From positions 834,711 through 898,710 of the forward strand of contig BDDD01000432.1 of the NCBI GenBank assembly GCA_001972305.1: a stretch of DNA of 64,000 nucleotides, in the 5' to 3' direction. Positions 34,671-47,567 of the stretch are shown here, one piece after another. The first letter of the stretch is position 1, and every line of letters starts with the position of its first letter. A program made the position numbers and the translations under genes. This DNA comes from Cephalotus follicularis (lineage: Eukaryota; Streptophyta; Magnoliopsida; Oxalidales; Cephalotaceae). The notes beneath the pieces are model-generated. The model was not told the origin of the DNA, searched no databases, and was given only the letters and a program-made list of their open reading frames with translations.

Positions 34671-37022
34671 TGTAACATTCCGCACCTGAAAGGCGGACAC
34701 GTGGCATTACTCCCAAACAAAACAAAACAATGCTCGGGACTAGCAATATAAAAATACGGAAAAACTTAAAATGTTACAACAAGTCATTGTGCGGAAGAAA
34801 CAATAATCCATCATGCGATACAATACAATACTAGTTCTGGTACAAAGTAATATAGTCATTTCAAACATAAAACATTCATCAAAATTCTCAATACAATATT
34901 TCAAAGGAACTCTATAAATCCCAAAACGATCCCTCGGTCGATGGAATCTTGAAGCCTTTGGTCCGTTGCAACCTGCCGCCCTACCTATGTAGCACACAAA
35001 AGTACAACACAGCCACCCCGAAGGATGGGGTTAGCCACCACACGGCTAAGCAGAACCATGTATCATGTATGCATGTACAATGTGCAATATCAGTGACAAT
35101 TTATGCAATATCAATGTGTGGTGTACAATATAAATGCATGTCAAGGCAAATGCGTGCATACAATTGGTGATCTGACTATCCACATGACACTGGCCCATAA
35201 CATAGCGTACGGATATGATCTATAACAATTAATCAATGGCAGACACTCAGCGGTGGTGTATCAAACACCTAATCAATCAATCAAATCCTATAGAGCACAG
35301 GACTACGGGTCAGTACATTGTCAATCAATAATAATGATCAACCCCACAGAAGGTAGTCCTTCAAAACGGTGGGGGATCTGTCTACGGTTCTCAGACTGAT
35401 CAGGTTTGGAACTCATAGATCTTCCAACCTATGGCTGGGTCAGCACAATCTCAATGAACTATAGCCGAGGGAGGTACTATTACCGTTAGGAGCTACGACA
35501 CTCAAGGGAGCATCAATCGTCAACCGATCAATCAATAATCCTCGTCAACAAGACAATACAATAAATAAAACGATCGACAATATAGGTGGACAAAGCCAAT
35601 AACCTAACATGCTGACACGAATCATAAAGTCGCTTTATAGGATCCATACAATACAATCAATCTTTCAGTACAATGTCAATAAGTGGTGATTTCTAATGGA
35701 GAAATGGGAATGTGCGTACAATGTTCCGAACTTAGACTCATGACACCTATGAGTCAATCAAACAATCAATCAATAACCACTAGTCGGTGACAATCGAATC
35801 TACGAAATAGGCAAGAGCATCTATTCGGTCAATGAAAGTCACTGGGTCATGGCCTATGGCTTGAACTATCATTCAATAAATTCAATATTTGGAAGCCGTA
35901 GAAAACAGTGTTTCAAACACTTGAATACCTCAAGTGCGGCTCCGGTCAAGCGACAACATGAAAAGGAGTTGAAAACTAGCTTTAAAATAGCAAAAAGTTC
36001 CAATCAGCCAGAAAGGAGTCGATGTCCTTGGTCAAAGACATCGATACGTATCAGGGTATTCTTTTAAAACGGTAGGAGGACATCGACATCCTTGAAAGAC
36101 ATCGATGTCTTTCTCTGTGTGTGTAAAGTTCTGTCCAAAGACGTCGACGTCCTTGGACAAAGACATCGATGCATTTCAATAAAAATAGCCTGGGAATGCG
36201 CATCGATGTCTTCTCTGGGAGAAGAAATACCAAGGCAAAGACGTTGATGTCTTTGCTGCGAAATCAAGGATGCTGCATTCTGAAGCAAAAGACATCGATG
36301 TCCATGGGCTGGGGATCGATGTCTTTGCTGGACATGGCTGATTTTTGTGTAGAAAACCAGCAATTCTCAAGTCAAAAACCAATCAAAACCCATTCTTTGA
36401 AAACCAAGGGTTAAAATCAATCCTTTAAGGTTAGTAAAACTAATTACAACCTTCAATTTACACTTTCAATCTCTCTATATCAATTAGGTCATGAATTAAA
36501 ATAAAAACCCTAAAAACCACAATCCATTCAATACAATCATTCAATCACTCAATTCAATCAATCAATCATGCAAATTGTAGGCAATTCGAGTAAATAAGTC
36601 CTACCTAGAACTGAAGCTTCAACAGTTGAGCATCAATCTATCAATGGCAGGAAAAACACCCAAGAACTCGCTACTTTCTTGTTCAATCGGCAAGCCACAA
36701 CTTGCAATTGCTATCCTTGTTGATGGAGGAGTCAAACCGGAGCTACTATGAAGAAGATGGAGGCTACCCAGCTAAGAGAAAGAGGGAGAAGAATGAGAAT
36801 GAGGAAAATGGTTAAGGTTTTGACTTATATAGTCAAACCTGCCAGTTTTCCGAAACTCAGCCCAAAATCCCGACTATACATGCACACCATCCATACTATA
36901 ACAAATAGGTATATAAATACCTCAACCCAAAATAGTACAATACAATTCAATACAATTCGATACAGTACAATACGGTGCAAGGTATGCATGAACAGTACAA
37001 AAAGGGAATTTTTGTCATTACA
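34671..37022 (-). repeat. 5' LTR of A2
   Basis: From TGTAACATTCC to TCATTACA. Contains the ATCGAT motif array (36016-36333), the TATA-type octamer (36824-36831), and the CCCC/GGGG hairpin near 35015-35030. It ends where copia C gag resumes. Confidence 0.87.
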
Positions 37023-38501
37023 ATTCCTAAAGTCCAAAGCTGGAGGTGCCTCGGGATCAGGTACTTCCATGTTTTATCTAGCTTAAAATGTAAGTTCAAC
37101 TTGGGTTTAGGACTCGGGTTGCGAGACTAACATTTGTAATTTTTTGCAAGAGCTGAGAGATGCCAGACAACTGAAAGCTGGTAAAGCTAAGGACTGGCGC
37201 CATGGTGATGCATAGAGGATTCACACCAATGTTGTTGGCATTTATGAATTGTAAATTTTGTAAATGGAAATGTATTAAAGACATTATCTCTGAATATATG
37301 AAGAACATTGTAAGAAACTAATGTTTTGTTTCATATGTGTATAAGATGAGCTGGAAGCTCAAAATTTTTGTATAAATTCTTAGCCTTATACATCTCGATA
37401 TTCCAGTCAGTGTAAGAGGCACGTGGACAAAAGGGATCTACGTGTTATACAATTACCATAACATTACATTAACAATTCAAGGAACTACTAATAAAAGACT
37501 ATGGGAGACAAAAGCAAATAGGTAAGCCCGTGAAAATACTTTGGTGAAACCAAAGGGGCAAATACCTGTCTGCTGAATTCCAACATTATCTAATAGATAA
37601 TGGAATTCTCTCTAAATGGATACCTACCGGAACACCATAGCTCAGTGGATATCTGTATGGAGTAAGTGGACCTTGGTTAAATGGTCCAGTCCATAATGTC
37701 TTTTACCTATCTTCCAATTTTATTCTGGGGTTATGCACTGCAGTCGGCAGCCCACATCCTAAACCAGATTCCTCTGAAATACGTTCCCTCCATATCTTGT
37801 TAGATATTTAAATTGAGGAAACCCAACCTAAACCATTTGAGGGTTAAGGGTTGTCTAGCGTATCTAAGAAGGTGGGAACCTTCTAAGTTGGAGGCACGAT
37901 CGAGACATTGCCTATTTGTGGGATATCCTAATGAGAACTTAGGAAATTATTTCTACCATCATAGTGAACAAAGGGCTTTGTTTCGCGTACTGAAAAATTC
38001 CTATAGAGGGAATACCTACTTGCAGGAATCAGTGGGAGTAAGGTGAAAGTAAAAGAGTTTCTACCAGGCAAAAACCCACAGGACGATAAGGAATTAGATG
38101 TTGAAACCTCTAGAGACATTGTTGGGGAAGGATCCCAACCTGAGATAGAATCTCAGTTTGGCACTCCTCAAGTGGAAGAGATCAAGCAAAAGTTTTCGAC
38201 AACGCCTGAGATATAAGGTTTTCTCATGAAAGGCACTTACGAACCTATCGTCAGCGATAATGATGAGCCTGTCAACTACAAGAAAGTAGTGAAGAGCACT
38301 GATTCCAAGACATTGCTACAAACCATAAAATATGTAATGGACTCCATATATGCAAACTAAGTGAGAACTTGGTAAATGTACTAGAAGGCATAAAATCCTA
38401 TCGAATGCTAGTAGATCTTCAGGAAGAAGATTGGCAACAATGGATAAGGTTAAAACCTATAAAGTGCAATTGATCGTGAAAGGGTATAGACTAAGACAAG
38501 A
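37023..38501 (+). pseudogene. Copia C gag end, protease start and integrase tail
   Basis: Resumes after the zinc knuckle with LKSKAGGASG, then SSTWV and DSGCETN (protease active site) at about 37090-37125. From about 37230 to 37620 nothing codes. A decayed integrase C-terminus follows, with KPNLNHLRVKGCLAYLRR and LFVGYPNENLGNYFY at 37820-37950. The catalytic core of integrase is absent, and the same gap is present in D. Many stops. The last bases, CAAGA (38497-38501), are the target-site copy for element B. Confidence 0.75.
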
Positions 38502-39101
38502 TGTAACACCCCCGGACGGCGGGAGTCGTCACAGGGTCATATCATACATAACATAACTTAACATTAAAAATTTGCTTTATTAACCAATAACAGCCAAAAA
38601 CGTGGCAGTCTTATCAAAACATTTAAAACTTAACATATTAAGTAGTTGCGAAAAACTCAAAACATAGTTCAGTTCCAATTTAAAACATAAAACATAAAAA
38701 TCCATGGTTCAGACCACTAATCATAACATAAGGATCACTCTCCTAAGGATCCAACATAAAGGGTGGTCATCACTCAATCACACTTTCGCCTGCTGCTCAA
38801 GAAAACCTGCCGCATGGAAAACAAAAACGTGGCTGAGCAAACCTCAGTACGGATAAGGGAAATAAAACAGTAAACGGTAATTTAAAAACATTTATATTTC
38901 AATAATAACGTAACTGAAATCGTAAAAAGTTAAGACAGTTTAATCATATTCAAATGACAGTTGCATAATTTTTGAAACAATTACGAAACATCGAAATCAT
39001 AATTGTTTAAAACATACTGAGCCACATACATATCACATATCATAAATTTTGACAAGGGAGGCGCTAATTCCACATGTCCACTAGAATTGAAGTGTACGGC
39101 A

Positions 39102-42100
39102 CTACACAACCTTATCATGAGATTGGGTCCATATGAGTGTAGTAAGCCCAAAATAAGGATTTAGAAACCCAAAAGAATTTTGGGGCATATTCGGCCCAAA
39201 CTTAGAAATTAGAGTTCTTTGGGCTGTGACTCCTTCTTGGATCATGGCAGATCCACCTGGATCATTCTCCTCGGGTGGGTTAGGATTCGACCTCGAATAT
39301 GAAATGTATTCATCTTCAACAAAAGGTGACAAGTCTTCAATGTTAAAAGTGGCCGAAACTCCATAGTCTCCTGGAAGCTTGATCTTATAAGCATTATCAC
39401 CAACTCTATCTAGGACTTCAAAAGGACCATCTGCCCTTGGAGCTAACTTACTCTTCCTCTTTGAAGGGAACCTCTCCTTTCTCAAATTGACCCATACTAG
39501 ATCACCTTGTTGAAATTCAGTCTTCCTTCGGTGCTTGTTGGCCTTTCTTTTATACGCGTCATTTGCTTTCTCAATTTTGACCCGAATGGACTCATGGAGC
39601 TTCTTCATATTCTTAGCTCTCTCACTAGCTTCAAAATTGACTTGTCCTGAAATTGGTAAAGGAATTAGATCCAAAGGAGTGTAAGGATTTAAGCCATATA
39701 CTACCTCAAATGGTGAAGTACTAGTTGTTGAACTAGGAGACCGGTTATAAGAAAATTCAGCATGTGCAAGCTTTAAATCCCAATCTTTCAAATTCTTGGC
39801 TACTAAACTTCTAAGAAGAGTTCCAAGGGTCCGATTGGTCACCTCGGTTTGCCCATCGGTTTGGGGATGGTGAGAAGTACTGAAAAGAAGTTTAGTACCA
39901 AGTTTAGCCCACAAAGTCTTCCAAAAATAACTTAGGAATTTAGAATCCCTATCCGAAACAATGGTTTTGGGCACCCCATGCAAACGAATGATCTCTTTAA
40001 AATAAAGGGCAGCAACATTAGAGGCATCATCGGTTTTATGGCATGGAACAAAATGTGCCATTTTTGAGAATCGGTCTACAACCACCATGATAGAATCTTT
40101 GCCTCTTTGAGTCTTGGGTAGAGCAACAATAAAGTCCATACTCACGTCATCCCAAGGTTGATTAGGCACGGGTAAAGGAGTATATAAACCTGGTTGGAAA
40201 TGACTTTTGGCCTTTTTGCAAGTAGCACACCTTGCCACTATGGATTGCACATCTCCTACCATTTTGGGCCAAAAAAAATGTTCTTGCAACACCTCCAACG
40301 TCTTGTTTACTCCAAAATGACCAGCAAGCCCTCCTCCATGAGCCTCCTTTACAAGTAATTCCCTAAAAGAGCTTCTTGTAATACAAAGTTTGTTTCCTTT
40401 GAAAAGGAAACCATCTTGGACAGAAAATACACCATTGACTCCTCTTTTGCATCCTTCAATAATGGAAAAAAAATCATGATCCTCGGCATAGCTCTCCTTC
40501 ATAGATTGAAAACTAAGGATTCTTGCATCAAGCATAACAATCATCGAATATCTCCTTGATAGCGCATCTGCAACAATGTTAGTCTTTCCAGGTTTATATT
40601 TAGAAATAAAAGAAAAAGATTGAAGAAATTCAACCCATTTTGCATGTCTCGAATTCAGCTTGTGTTGGGCACTAATATACTTCAATGCTTCATGATCCGA
40701 GTGCAACACAAACTGTTTTGGCTTTAGATAGTGGCTCCAATGGTCAAGAGCTCTCACTATAGCATAAAACTCCTTATCCTAGGTTGAATAGTTTAGCCTT
40801 GAACCAGAAAGTTTCTCACTAAAGTAGGCTAAGGGCTTATGAGCTTGAGTAAGGACAGCTCCAATGCCAACTCCACTAGCATCACATTCAACCTCAAAGA
40901 CAATATCAAAATTAGGAAGTGCAAGGACATGAGCCTTACAAAGCATCTCTTTGATGTTCTCAAAGGCCACATCCGCTGATTTGGACCAATTAAAACCTTT
41001 CTTCATGCATTCGGTAATGGGTGCCATGATAGTGCTAAAATTTCTGATGAATCTCCTATAGAACGAAGCAAGTCCATGAAAGCTCCTAGCTTCGGTGATG
41101 GTCTTAGGAACAGGCCATGATTTGATTGCTTCCACTTTTGATTGATCCATTATAATTCCCTCTTTTGAAATAACATAACCAAGGAAGACGATACTAGATG
41201 AAAAGAACTGACACTTTTCCATCTCAGCATATAGTTTTTGCTTCCTTAGCTCGGCAAAAACCTGCCTCAAATGATCAAGATGTTCTCCCTCACTCCTGCT
41301 ATACACAAGAATATCATCAAAATATACAACCACAAAAACTCCAATAAAGGAACGTAGTACCTCATTCACCAATCTCATGAAGGTACTAGGGGCATTAGAA
41401 AGCCCAAATGGCATCACCAACCATTCATAAAGTCCTCTTTTAGTTTTAAATGTCGTCTTCCATTCGTCTCCTTCTTTCATTCGAATTTGATGATATCCAC
41501 TTCGAAGGTCAATCTTGGAGAAGATAGTGGATCCATACAGTTCATCAAGCATGTCATCCAACCTAGGAATAGGATAACGATACTTGATTGTAATATTATT
41601 GATAGGTCTACTGTCCACACACATTCGGTATGTTCCATCCTTCTTTGGTACCAAAAGGGCAGGTACCGAACAAGGGCTCATGCTTTCCCTTATAATCCCT
41701 TGAGCAATCAACTCCTCCACTTGTTTATTCAGCTCCTTAGACTCCTCCGGATTACATCTATAGGCTGCCTTATTTGGTAAGACACTCCCGGGTACCAAAT
41801 CAATTTGATGCTCTATGCCCCTTAATGGAGGCAAGCCATGTGGTAACTCTTTAGGGAATACATGTTCAAATTCAGCAATTATAGGTTGAACAAGAGGATG
41901 AATATTGATTTCCTCCCGTTGATCTCGCTCCACAACCAATAAAGCAAGAACACCCTTCTTCTCATCCAAAGCTTTCTCTATGCATCCACCATTCAAAAAC
42001 AAGCTCTCTTTCTTAAATGTTTCCGTTTCGGCGTCAAGTAACTGGGAGGGTTTAAGAGATGTTAATACAACCTTTTTTTCATCTCTTTTAATGGTATAAG

Positions 42101-42443
42101 TGTTCTTCCTTCCATCATGAATGGCACTCCTATCAAACTGCCACGGTCTTCCAAGTAACAAATGACAAGCATCCATTGGAATTACATCACAAAGAACCTC
42201 ATCCTTATAGTGTTCACCTATGGCAAAAGAGAGTAGGACTTGATGAGTAACTTTCAGTTGGTTTCCATCATTAAGCCATTGAAGCTTATAAGGTTTCGGA
42301 TGAGATGTTGTTGGAAGCCCCAACTTAGTCACCAAGGTGGTGGAAGCAACGTTAGCACAACTCCCACTGTCAATAATCATGGAACAGATTTTGTTCCCAA
42401 TGGAGCATCTTGATTGAAATATGTTTTCTCTTTGATCATCCAT
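39102..42443 (-). pseudogene. CRM-type pol: protease, RT, RNase H, integrase (one internal stop)
   Basis: A single frame of about 1,113 codons with one TAG at 40779. Domains from 42443: protease MIIDSGSCANVAS; RT with KYRYPIPRLDDML and intact YFDDILVYS; RNase H with VECDASGVGIGAVL; integrase zinc region ([11 protein letters not shown]) and the triad Asp in [10 protein letters not shown], Asp in [10 protein letters not shown] and Glu in [14 protein letters not shown]. The frame continues past the polypurine tract (GAGGAGAA) into 155 bp of 3' LTR (39110-39264), as described for CRM elements. The final residues come from the LTR of B. No gag or 5' LTR is attached. Confidence 0.88.
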
Positions 42444-42472
42444 CCTTCAAAAACTGCTCACAACAGTATTAT

Positions 42473-42531
42473 AACATATTATATCATAACATATCGTATC
42501 CTAACATATCGTACCATAACATATCGTATAG
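42473..42531. repeat. 15-bp tandem repeat (AACATATCGTATCAT) in LTR B
   Basis: Four consecutive 15-bp units. The same block lies at 48540-48598 in the other LTR and, inverted, at about 57210-57270 in element E, so it is an ancestral feature of this LTR family. Confidence 0.85.
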
Positions 42532-42892
42532 ATAAAGTCGGAATCAAATAAAATGTCAAACCAACTTTAAATTCAAAACGTATCAAAATCATGAAACATC
42601 ATTGACTTCTTAAACAGAGATGTTTATCAAAACAGTTTCAGTTCGAATGTCAGATAGCCAAGGAACAGAAAATTCGTACCTCATGCGCTTGCAAAGTACT
42701 TACGAATAGACAATTTAAACGGAATCCACTTGAAACTCAACAATCTATAAATACATTCAAAATCATATGTATAAGAGTCTAAAACACATCAGAAGCATTA
42801 AACAGACTCATAACAGTGTTTGGAAAAGATTCGGATCGATTCGGGGATCAAACGAATCAAAACAGTTGAAAATGGCACATTCCAGGGCATAA

Positions 42893-43056
42893 CAGTCGAC
42901 TAGAACAGGGGTCCAGTCGACTGGAGAGGCTTGGCAGTCGACTGGATCATATGAACAGTCGACTACTCAACCAAAAATACAGGTAGTCGACTGTGTTCTT
43001 CAATCCAGTCGACTACACAACCATTCCAGTCGACTGCCCACTCAGACAGCCGACTG
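42893..43056. repeat. Cluster of eight CAGTCGACTG-type palindromes in LTR B
   Basis: Eight copies of (C)CAGTCGACT(G/A) in 164 bp with irregular spacing. The same cluster at 48960-49123 has two copies altered, one by a C-to-T change inside the CpG. A shorter, decayed cluster appears at 61293-61356. Confidence 0.88.
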
Positions 43057-44285
43057 TTCTGGCAACAGAACAGTTGTAAATCCGACGATTTGCTACTGAA
43101 AATGGTTCAAATGGTTTCTACATTAAACCAAAGACATATGGACATAAACATATGATAATATATGACTTGTAGGTGACTTACAAACACAAATTTGACAAAG
43201 AAACAACCTTTCAATGATTTAACTTGCAAAAGGAAGCAAGAAGACATTGCATGAACATGTCCAGATTTTGTTTCTAATTGATTGCAGATGTTATAAACTT
43301 AGTTTGTGACATATATAGGTGCATAAAACGTGCAGATAACATTACTAACACGATGACAACATGTTTAGGCAAGAATCAAAGACCCCAAGATACCAAGAGT
43401 ACAAAAACTCAAAGTAAGCCATTGAAACAAAAATATAATTAAAGGGAATGAATTAACTGACCTGTAGTAATGTTAAGGAACCCAGAAAACAGTAGGAAGA
43501 ACACAAACACAGACACACAATCTACTGTGAACAGAAACAAAGAAAGAAAAAATACAAAACCATGGTTTTTTTAGACATACATAGCAAACTAAGAGAATTT
43601 AATCCAAGGAAACAACTAAAGGATTGAGATTACCTCTTGAACTTTGAAGAATGATTTACACAGCAGATTATTGCACAATAACAAGGCAAATTCGGAGTGG
43701 TTTGCAATAAGGATGGTGGCATCATATAAAAATGACAAGATACTCAATAATGGAGAAAGGAGGAGACAAGATTTGACAAAAGGGAGAAGAATGGGAACTT
43801 TTCTGGATTTTGTAATGGAAAAGGAAGCTTTGCATGTGAATTAGATGGTGGGAATTGCTGGAAAGAAAGAAGAAGGTGGAAGGAAGTAGGAGAAATTGGT
43901 AGAAAATGATAAAATAGGAAAAAGGAAATAAAAGAAATAATAATAAAATGAATTAATAATGAAAAGGAATAAGGAATATTAAAATAAAAGATAAATAATT
44001 TGTTTTTAATAAAATAAGTTTTTGAATTTAAAATAAAATAAATAAACCCAACATAGCATAACATACCCAAATTTCGGACCGGTATCATTCCGCACAATTC
44101 ACATAAAACCGATCATGGGGCAACCGGACTTTTAAAATTAAACAAAATTAAAAGCCCGAAAACACATATAAAATCAGTAAAATATATTTACGAACCCGTA
44201 AAAATACATTTATGAACGAACAGGGTATTACATCCACCCCCCTAAAAAGAAGATTTCGTCCCGAAATCACAAACACAAACATGTT

Positions 44286-44876
44286 TCAAATAAACAAGTG
44301 CGGATATTGCTCCCGAATATGCTCCTCAAGCTCCCAAGCAGCCTCACGTTCGGGATGATTCCTCCACAGCACTTTCACACAAGAAACGGTCTTGCTTCGT
44401 GTCACCCATTCCTGTCGATCCAAAATAGCCTCGGCCTCCTCGTCACAAGATAAATCCTCACGAATACTGTCCAACGGATAGTGAACCACATGCAAGGGAT
44501 GATACGATAAGCGACCGTGCCGATCTTCTCCAGAACTTCAAAAGGTCCGATAAACCGCAGACTCAACTTTCCTTTCAACCCAAAACGTCGGACTCCTTTC
44601 CAAGGTGAAACTTTCAAGAACACATGTTCACCCACCTTGAACTCCGAGTCCCTCCGATGTCTGTCCGCATAACTCTTCTGTCGAGATTGAGCCGCTTTCA
44701 ATCTCTCCCTTGCTATTGCCACTTTTTCCGTAGTGATCTGCACTAGCTCGGGTCCCTCGATAACCCGTTTTCAAACTTCATCCCAACATGTCGGAGCACG
44801 ACATTTCCTCCCATACAGAGCTTCAAACGGAGCCATACCAATGCTAGCATGCCAACTGTTATTGTAGGCAAACTCC
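44286..44876 (-). pseudogene. Element B integrase C-terminus and chromodomain
   Basis: The right part reads EGPELVQITTEK, SRQKSYADRHRRD, VGEHVFLKVSPW and FIGPFEVLEKIGTVAYRI. After a frameshift near 44490 comes the chromodomain DRQEWVTRSKTVSCVKVLW, ending IREQYPHLF, with an ordinary stop at 44286. Just right of 44876 the sequence jumps to the end of RT, so RNase H, the zinc region and the whole catalytic core of integrase are deleted. Confidence 0.82.
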
Positions 44877-45980
44877 TCCCTTCCTCATAAGCTGAGTAAG
44901 TGGTAGGGCTATGGAGGAAAAGTCTTCCACGAACCGCCTATAATATGCAGCCAAACCCAAGAAACTCCTAACCTCCGTCACTGTGGTAGGTCTCAGCCAT
45001 TTCGTAATAGCCTCAACTTTACTAGGATCCACACAAATACCTTCAGCTGTTACCACATGACCCAAAAACGCCACCTGTTCCAACCAGAACTCACACTTCG
45101 AAAACTTCGCGTATAACTGATTCTTCCTCACAATACTCAACACAATGCGAAGCTATTCTTCATGCTCTTCCCTCGACTTGGAATACACAAGAATGTCATA
45201 TATGAACACAATAACAAACTGATCCAAGTACTCATAAAAAACCCTATTCATCAAATCCATGAAAACTGTCGGTGCATTAGTGGGTCCGAAAGGCATCGCC
45301 AAAAACTCATAATGCCCATACCGAGTACGGAAAGCAGTTTTAGGCACATCTTCATCCTTTATCCGAAGCTGATGATATCCCGATCTCAAATCGATCTTTG
45401 AGAAATACCGAGCACCTTGGAGTTGATCAAACAAGTCATCAATCCTAGGTAGCGGGTATTTATTCCGAACAGTGATTCGGTTCAACTCTCTGTAGTCTAT
45501 ACATAACCTCATAGACCCATCTTTCTTCTTCACAAAAAGAACCGGAGCACCCCACGGCGAAACACTAGGCCGAATGAAACCCCGATCTAACAGCTCTTAC
45601 AATTGTTCCTTCAACTCTTGCAGTTCCAACGGTGCCATTCTATAAGGTGCCTTAGATATCGGTGCCGCCCTGGGAATGAGTTCGATGGTAAACTCCACTT
45701 CCCGTTGCGATGGTAAACCCGATAACTCCTCCGGAAACACATCAGAAAATTCTCACACCACAGGATAGTCTTCAAGGCGAGGCTCAACCTTTGAGACATC
45801 CTTCACAACAGCTAAGAAACCTTCAGCGCCCTTAGCTACCAACTTCCGAGCTTTCAAAGCGGATATCACTTTCACTTCTTTCTTAGGCTGTGAACCCTGA
45901 AAAACAAACTCAGGACTATTCACATCCCCAAATAGAACTCTTCGAGCATAGCATTCGATCGTAGCCCGATGTCGATCCAA
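44877..45980 (-). pseudogene. Element B reverse transcriptase
   Basis: [67 protein letters not shown], then an active site reading FIYDILVYS, where the first Asp of the pair is Tyr. After a stop near 45152 the frame goes on with [21 protein letters not shown] and ends in [22 protein letters not shown] at the deletion junction. The part right of 45533 is the protease-RT linker in broken frames. Not functional. Confidence 0.84.
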
Positions 45981-47413
45981 CCAGTTCGTCCCAAAACCAT
46001 ATCGAAGTCGTACATATCGATAGGCAAAAGGTCCGCATCACGAACCCGATCATCGAAAGCAAGAGGACAAGCATAAAAGCACTAAGATAGCACAACAGAA
46101 GAACCCGTAGGGGTCGAAAGAACCAAAGCTGGATCAAGCAACTGAGAAAATATCCCAAGATGACGAACAAAAGACCTCGCTACAACCGAGTGGGTCGATC
46201 CAGTATCATACAAAACATAAGCCCTATGGTTACCAACATAAACAAAGCCCGAAACAGTACCTGGTGCGTTAGCTGCCTGCTGAGTCGTGACAGCAAAGAC
46301 ACTACCTCCCACGTTACGCTGTCCATGATCTACATAATTCACCTTCCTTTCCTTTGCACGAGGGTCAGGACAATCCTTCATGAAGTGTCCTTTCTGTCCA
46401 CACACAAAACAGGCTCCGATAGCCTTATAGCACACTCCCACTGGATGTTGTCTACCACGCACATCACACATGGAAATCTGGACATCCGCAGCTCCCTGAG
46501 TCTGCCTTGGGTCATTACCGGGATGTTGCTGTCCCCGGTTATCATTTCTCTTCCCACGCATACCATTCCTATTCTTATTCTGTCCAGAACCTTGCCCCTG
46601 AGAATCACCTCTGTTTCTCTTTCTGTCAAACTCTTGTCGAGCAGCATGGAAATCTAACCTTTCCAGCTCAATGTTCTTAGCCGCATTAGCCACTTCAGAT
46701 ACATCAGCAAACCCGGTGTTGATCAATTTACCCTGAAACTGATAGTGTAACTTCCACTTCAACTTTTCTGCCTGCTCCAATGTTGTCCCTACCGCAGAAC
46801 CAGGAAAACCGACAAGCCTAGTGAATCAGGTCAAGAACTCTGTCACCGACTCTCCATCCTTCTGTCTGGTATTGATAAACTCTCTGGCGTAAGCCTCCTT
46901 ATCAGCGGTGGGAAAATACTGCTGATAAAAGACTTCGCAGAACTCAGACCAGGTCAAAGTCTCTGCATAGTTGCCACCCTTAGCAAAAACCACAGCTTTC
47001 CACCATTTCTGAGCATCAGCCTCAAGCTTGTATACAGCTAACTTAATCTTCTGTTCATCACTGCAACCAAGCACATCAAAGATCTTGTCCATATTAGCAA
47101 TCCAGTGCTCAACTTCCACCGGAGTCACGGCTAAGCTGAAAGACAATGGTCTCTGCTTCTGGAACCGCTCAAGCCAAACATAAGTGGGCGTAACAGTCCT
47201 GTCCCCAGCATCTCTTCCCAACTGGACATCAGCTGGAGCATCATTAGCAGCAACCGGCTCCCTACAGTCCTGATCCAGATTCTGTTCATTCAACACGCAT
47301 CGTATCTCCTGAGCAACTGCCTGATGTACAAGCTCCTCCATGGTAGGCTAATTTCTGACTTCCTGAGCCTCAACCGGTGCAGTCCTCCGAGCAGCGTTCC
47401 TTGTACGTGCCAT
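45981..47413 (-). pseudogene. Element B gag and protease
   Basis: Starts at the ATG at 47413 (MARTRNAARRTAPVEAQEV), with a stop after about 20 codons. The gag domain shows VEHWIANMDKIFDVLGCSDEQ, DAQKWWKAV and FCEVFYQQYFP, then a stop at 46826, and continues LKWKLHYQFQGKLI. The knuckle CFVCGQKGHFMKDC is intact. The protease active site reads VLYDTGSTHSVVARSF with catalytic Asp present. The remainder of protease is frame-shifted near 46082. Confidence 0.83.
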
Positions 47414-47567
47414 CTATGAAAAGTTGCTTAAACATAAAACATCACAAGGAACAAAACAGAAAGCAGAAAACATATCAGAAAATCATAAACGAAACAGCCT
47501 AACCCGGTGTCTACCCAATCTCACAGGTCAAACCTAGTTAGGTCTTCTAAGGAAACAAAACCTATAT

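Larger units (their letters stand above)
17760..37022 (-). mobile_element. Tekay/Del chromovirus A2 with two nested elements
   Basis: LTRs at 17760-20135 (3') and 34671-37022 (5'), read on the minus strand. Internal order from the right: PBS, gag, zinc knuckles, protease, RT, RNase H, integrase, chromodomain. I (22667-29746) interrupts RT and CRM1 (31888-34624) interrupts the leader. The insertion site is the zinc-knuckle end of copia C gag; flanks TGTTC on the left and AATTC or ATTCC on the right are a decayed duplication at best. An aspartate-to-tyrosine change in protease and other lesions make it inactive. Confidence 0.88.
38502..44232 (-). repeat. 3' LTR of B carrying a CRM fragment
   Basis: The LTR proper is 38502-39109 plus 42446-44232, matching 47585-48196 and 48513-50222. 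Between them, 316 bp present in the other LTR are replaced by 3336 bp of CRM sequence. The likely polypurine tract AGGGGGGTGGA (minus) adjoins the right edge. Contains the AGTCGACT cluster at 42893-43056 and a 15-bp tandem repeat at 42473-42531. Confidence 0.88.

Noticed and set aside
39095-39110. CACTA-type terminal motif (CACTACACAA) as the end of a DNA transposon
   Set aside because: The same string is present in the other LTR of B at about 48188 where no transposon starts, and no inverted partner was seen.
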